Positions 14,329 to 17,101 of a stretch of 17,101 nt of DNA are shown in pieces (the stretch's first letter is position 1; every line of letters begins with the position of its first letter). The DNA is from Lichenicola sp964245345 (GTDB lineage: Bacteria > Pseudomonadota > Alphaproteobacteria > Acetobacterales > Acetobacteraceae). The notes under the pieces were generated by a model. That model searched no databases, was not told where the DNA came from, and worked only from the letters and a program-made list of their open reading frames with translations. The translations under genes were made by a program, and so were the position numbers. Where the stretch lies: assembly GCA_964245345.1 (NCBI GenBank), contig CAXTMS010000052.1:1-17101 (forward strand), given 5' to 3'.

Positions 14329-14832
14329 ATGCCGATCACCATGCCACGCCGGCCGCCCGCCCTGCACGCTCCCGGCTGGATCGGCGAGTTCCGCTCCTTC
14401 ATCATGCGCGGCAACGTGGTCGACCTCGCGGTCGGCATCATCATCGGCGCCGCCTTCACCACGATCGTGCAAAGCCTGGTGAAGGACATCTTCACGCCGT
14501 TCATCGGCCTGCTGGTCGGCAACATCGACTTCTCGAACATCTTCTTCACCTTGAAGGGCCCGCACTACGCGACCCTGGCCGAGGCGCAGAAGGCCGGCTC
14601 GCCCACGATCAACGTGGGCGTGTTCCTGAACGCGGTGATCCAGTTCCTGATCGTGGGCCTGGCGATCTTCTGGGTGGTGAAGCTGCTGACCAGGATGCAC
14701 GTCCGGGCGGAAAAGACGGAAGCGCCGCCGGCGCCGAGTCAAAGCGAGCTGCTGCTGGCCGAGATACGCGACCTCCTGGCCGACCGGGCCAGCCGGGTGG
14801 AACCGCCTGCAGGACCGGCCACGGGCCGCTAG
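14329..14832 (+). CDS. mscL: Large-conductance mechanosensitive channel MscL
   Basis: This 167-residue inner-membrane channel opens under high membrane tension to release solutes on hypo-osmotic shock. The N-terminal helix and TM1 read GEFRSFIMRGNVVDLAVGII and IGAAFTTIVQSLVKDIFTPF, matching the MscL pore helix. The periplasmic loop contains NIFFTLKGPHYATLAEAQKA. TM2 is VFLNAVIQFLIVGLAIFWVV. A charged cytoplasmic helix (SQSELLLAEIRDLLADR) ends the protein. It is somewhat longer than most MscL (about 140) through a 16-residue N-terminal extension and a Pro-containing C-terminal tail. The ATG at 14329 has AAGGAG 7 bases upstream. ATG 14341 is an alternative. Confidence 0.96.
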   Translation: MPITMPRRPPALHAPGWIGEFRSFIMRGNVVDLAVGIIIGAAFTTIVQSLVKDIFTPFIGLLVGNIDFSNIFFTLKGPHYATLAEAQKAGSPTINVGVFLNAVIQFLIVGLAIFWVVKLLTRMHVRAEKTEAPPAPSQSELLLAEIRDLLADRASRVEPPAGPATGR

Positions 14833-14877
14833 GGCATCTTCCGGTGCCGCGAGTTCAGGTCGGATGCTCCAGCCTGT

Positions 14878-14943
14878 CGGTCCGGCGAGCAGTGTCGCCC
14901 GGTCAGGTGGTCCACCTGACCGGGATCTGCTCCAGGCGGACCG
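14878..14943. repeat. 66-bp nested inverted repeat between convergent mscL and DUF3597 gene
   Basis: Three paired blocks are nested around T14911: CGGTCCG (14878-14884) with CGGACCG (14937-14943), GAGCAG (14887-14892) with CTGCTC (14927-14932), and CCCGGTCAGGTGG (14898-14910) with CCACCTGACCGGG (14912-14924). The inner 27 bases are a perfect dyad. Together 26 base pairs could form a long cruciform or RNA hairpin with small internal loops. No T-run follows on either strand. It may be a bidirectional transcription block or a protein-binding dyad. Confidence 0.6.
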
Positions 14944-14949
14944 AACCGG

Positions 14950-15417
14950 CTAGGTCTTCATCTCGGCCGGGATCTTGCCGCCGTTCTCGGCCAGCTTCTC
15001 CACCACCGCCTTGTGCAGGGCGACGTTCTCCTCGGCCGATCCGTCCGCGCCGGCATGGACCCCGAGCTCGTTCGCCAGCGTCTTCCGGGCGGCCAGGCTG
15101 GAGTCGAGATCGAGCAGCTTCAGCAGGTCGACGATCGAGCTTTGCCAGTTGAGGCCGCCGCCCTTCTGCGCGTCCAGCGCGGTCAGCACGGCGCCGACAT
15201 CGACGGAGGCCAGCGGGGCGGCAGCGGGCGCCGCGGGAGACGACGCTGCCGGCGCGGTGGCTTCCGTGGCCGCGGGCGCCGGCACGGTGTCCGTCGCCGC
15301 CACCGTGTCCGCCGGCGGTGCCGACGCCGTGGTCCCGGCAGGACTGCCCGCGTCCGCGCCGGAGCCGAAGCCGGCATAGTGCACGATCTTGTCGACGATC
15401 GATCCGAAGAAGCTCAT
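14950..15417 (-). CDS. DUF3597 domain-containing protein
   Basis: This 155-residue protein matches DUF3597. The short N-terminal motif MSFFGSIVDKIVHYAGFG is followed by an Ala/Pro/Thr-rich linker (about residues 22-68). The folded C-terminal domain contains SVDVGAVLTALDAQKGGGLN, WQSSIVDLLKLLDLDSSLAA, ARKTLANELGV and HKAVVEKLAENGGKIPAEMK. No signal peptide or membrane helix is seen. The family has no established biochemical function, though structural work suggests a small helical domain. The ATG at 15417 follows AAGGAT at about 8 bases. It is convergent with mscL and divergent from a small lipoprotein gene, the 146-bp gap between them carrying both promoters. No confident promoter could be assigned. 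Confidence 0.88.
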   Translation of the reverse strand: MSFFGSIVDKIVHYAGFGSGADAGSPAGTTASAPPADTVAATDTVPAPAATEATAPAASSPAAPAAAPLASVDVGAVLTALDAQKGGGLNWQSSIVDLLKLLDLDSSLAARKTLANELGVHAGADGSAEENVALHKAVVEKLAENGGKIPAEMKT

Positions 15418-15563
15418 GGGAAGATCCTTGTCCAGGCGGCTGGCCGGTTGCCGCCGATGCGGCGTAGAGCGTGGCGGACGCGGTGCGGTTCCGGTCGGGG
15501 GACCACGGTGCTAGAAGCGTCCGAACCGATCCAGTGTCCAGTCCGCACCACCGAAAGGCGATC

Positions 15564-15962
15564 ATGCCCAGACATGACCGGAGGCTTCGCGGAACCCGTT
15601 CCATCCGCGCCGCTGTTCTGCTGGCGGCGACGGTTGTGGCCGGATGCGTGCAGGCCGGGCCGCCGGAGATGCGCGTGGACGCACGCGCCAACCCGGCCGG
15701 CCTGATCGACAGCTACCTGATCGCCCGTGGCATGGCGCTCAGCTACGGCCATTCCGGCCGCGCCAGCCGCGCCGACATCACCCGGCTGGTGCAGTACGAC
15801 CGCGCGGCGCTTGTGGCGGTGGTGACGGCCGAGCTGCAGCCCGGCGACGGGCGCGAGCGGCAGGCGGAACAAGCGCTCCAGGCGCTGGTGGACTTCACCG
15901 GCGACAACGACCTGCGTCCGGATGCCGCCGGGCTGCCGCCCGTCCCGTCCGCCATGCCCTGA
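15564..15962 (+). CDS. Small predicted lipoprotein of unknown function
   Basis: This 132-residue protein has a classical lipoprotein signal: an Arg-rich n-region (MPRHDRRLRGTRSIR), a hydrophobic stretch AAVLLAATVVAG and lipobox V-A-G-C with Cys28. The mature part is mostly helical and charged, including ANPAGLIDSYLIARGMALSY, SRADITRLVQYDRAALVAVV and GRERQAEQALQALVDFTGDN, and ends in a Pro-rich tail. No known family was recognised. The start at ATG 15564 was chosen for the signal peptide and an AAAGGCG upstream. An ORF start further upstream (15471) lies in non-coding-looking sequence. Codon use resembles its neighbours. Confidence 0.75.
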   Translation: MPRHDRRLRGTRSIRAAVLLAATVVAGCVQAGPPEMRVDARANPAGLIDSYLIARGMALSYGHSGRASRADITRLVQYDRAALVAVVTAELQPGDGRERQAEQALQALVDFTGDNDLRPDAAGLPPVPSAMP

Positions 15963-15964
15963 CC

Positions 15965-15986
15965 GGTCCCGACCGCGCCCGGGACC
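15965..15986 (+). terminator. Weak hairpin after the lipoprotein gene
   Basis: GGTCCCG-accgcgcc-CGGGACC forms a 7-bp GC-rich stem directly after the lipoprotein stop codon, followed by AGCTTGTGG with no clear T-run. The position fits a terminator, but the strength is doubtful. Confidence 0.4.
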
Positions 15987-15995
15987 AGCTTGTGG

Positions 15996-16100
15996 TCAAA
16001 CGTTGAGGTTGCTGCGGAAGCCGAGCGCGGCACCGCCTCCCGCCTCGACCAGTCTCAGCAGCCGATCGCTTCCCGGGAGCCAGGAGAAGCAGCGGGGCAT
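15996..16100 (-). other. Short open frame or gene remnant downstream of secF
   Basis: The minus strand carries a 34-codon frame beginning MPRCFSWLPGSDRLLRLVEA and ending LGFRSNLNV before TGA. Its composition looks protein-like and it lies between the secF stop (16149) and the lipoprotein terminator. There is no convincing Shine-Dalgarno and no recognised family. It could be a C-terminal scrap of a lost gene, a tiny protein or chance. Confidence 0.15.
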
Positions 16101-16148
16101 GCCGCTTCATTCCGCCTTCTGGCAAAGTCGCAACGACTGTTCCATCGG

Positions 16149-17101
16149 TCAGCCCGGACGCGCCCGCACCGGCGCCGCCTTCTGCGCGTCGCGGCGCAAC
16201 CGCTTCTCGCCCAGAAGCAGCAGAATGGGTGCTGCGATGAAGATGGAGGACGAGGTGCCGACCACGATCCCGAACAGCATCACCCAGGCAAAGCCGGCCA
16301 GGGTGTGGCCGCCGAACAGCGCCAGCGGCAGTGCCGCCAGGAACACGGTCGACGAGGTTCCCAGCGTGCGGTTCAGGGTCTCGTTGATCGACAGGTCGAT
16401 CAGCTCGCGCAAGGGCATGGTGCGGTACTTGCGCAGGTTCTCGCGCACCCGGTCGTACACCACCACCTTGTCGTTGGTGGAATAGCCCAGCACGGTCAGG
16501 ATCGCGGCCACCATCACCAGGTCGAACTCGAACCGGGTCAGGGCCAGGAAGCCGATCGTCTTGGTGATGTCGAGCACCAGGGTCGCCACCGCGCTGACCG
16601 CGAACTCCCACTCGAAGCGGAACCAGATATAGGCCAGGATCATCAGCAGGCTGATGCCAAGCGCCAGCATGCCGTTGCGGAACAGCTCGGCCGACACCGA
16701 CGCCCCCACCGCGTCGGCGCGCAGGATCTGCGTGCCGGGCTGGGCCGCCACCACGCCGGCCCGCACCCGCTCCACCAGCGCCTGGGTGGCGGCCTCCGAG
16801 CGCGCATCGGTGCCGGACGGCGCCCGGAGCCGGATCAGCACGTCGTTGGCCGCACCGAACCGCTGCAGCCCGGCGCCAGGCACGTGCTGCGCGTCCAGCC
16901 CGGCGCGCAGCCGGCCGAAGTCGGCCGGACCCGGGGTGCGCGCTTCCACCACGATGCCGCCGCTGAAGTCGATGCCCAGCGACAGCCCCGGATAGAAGAA
17001 CAGCAGCACGGACGCCAGCGACAGGAACGCCGACGTGGCGAGGCCCAGGAACCGGCCGCGCATGAAGCGGATCCGGGTGCCGTCCTTGACGAACCGGAAC
17101 A
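16149..17101 (-). CDS. secF: Protein translocase subunit SecF, start just beyond window
   Basis: About 317 residues of the SecF component of the SecDF complex are present. SecDF uses the proton-motive force to pull proteins through SecYEG across the inner membrane. After the N-terminal FRFVKDGTRIRFMRGRFLGL comes TM1 (FLSLASVLLFFYPGLSL) and the SecF signature GIDFSGGIVVEA. A periplasmic domain follows, then five more membrane segments including GYSTNDKVVVYDRVRENLRK and LNRTLGTSSTVFLAALPLAL. The C-terminus is a short basic tail. The frame is open to the window edge. The last two bases (TG, minus strand) precede a Phe codon, so the start codon may be one base outside. An internal ATG at 17063 would drop the conserved FxxIRFM start and is rejected. 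secD is expected just upstream. Confidence 0.95.
   Translation of the reverse strand, partial: FRFVKDGTRIRFMRGRFLGLATSAFLSLASVLLFFYPGLSLGIDFSGGIVVEARTPGPADFGRLRAGLDAQHVPGAGLQRFGAANDVLIRLRAPSGTDARSEAATQALVERVRAGVVAAQPGTQILRADAVGASVSAELFRNGMLALGISLLMILAYIWFRFEWEFAVSAVATLVLDITKTIGFLALTRFEFDLVMVAAILTVLGYSTNDKVVVYDRVRENLRKYRTMPLRELIDLSINETLNRTLGTSSTVFLAALPLALFGGHTLAGFAWVMLFGIVVGTSSSIFIAAPILLLLGEKRLRRDAQKAAPVRARPG

Noticed and set aside
16149..17063. secF starting at the internal ATG 17063
   Set aside because: The frame continues upstream with FRFVKDGTRIRF, the conserved SecF N-terminus, so the start lies at or just past the window edge.

Overview
The window is chromosomal DNA from a high-GC (about 70 % by eye) alphaproteobacterium. 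My best guess is Rhodospirillales, perhaps Acetobacteraceae. That rests on a TrcR (DUF1013) regulator, two small DUF465/YdcH proteins, an alphaproteobacterial-type L31, a ROSE-type RNA thermometer and very GC-rich third codon positions. No tRNA, rRNA, CRISPR array, insertion sequence or phage gene was seen. The content is mostly housekeeping, densely packed, with many strand switches.

Region 1 (1-6255, minus strand) reads as one operon in the order uvrD - prmA - GNAT acetyltransferase - M24 aminopeptidase P - NAD-type isocitrate dehydrogenase (cut by the window edge). The prmA/GNAT and GNAT/aminopeptidase junctions overlap by 4 bp, and uvrD/prmA is separated by 2 bp or less.

Region 2 (6370-8451, plus strand) holds two RadC/JAB-family paralogues flanking a GFA/CENP-V-type zinc protein. 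The first RadC keeps the usual N-terminus but has lost every HxH...S..D metal ligand. The second has an intact JAMM centre but a non-canonical N-terminus. This complementary pair is the most interesting candidate system here. Behind it lies a decayed short-chain dehydrogenase (8479-8840, minus) with a frameshift, an internal deletion and a lost catalytic Tyr.

Region 3 (8851-11675) holds a minus-strand DUF465 - purE - purK unit (AIR to CAIR in purine synthesis), a divergent second DUF465 gene and trcR, which converges on it.

Region 4 (11773-12843, minus strand) is regulatory-rich: an hsp20 gene with its own terminator, a ROSE thermometer whose last hairpin sequesters the Shine-Dalgarno, and a sigma-32-like promoter embedded in the rpmE terminator. 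rpmE follows with a good sigma-70 promoter.

Region 5 (12869-17101) holds a Spy/LTxxQ-type envelope protein (minus), pdxY and mscL (plus), a 66-bp nested inverted repeat, a DUF3597 gene (minus), a small lipoprotein (plus) and most of secF (minus, start off the window). The only stretch over 300 bp without an intact gene is 8452-8850, which holds the dehydrogenase remnant.
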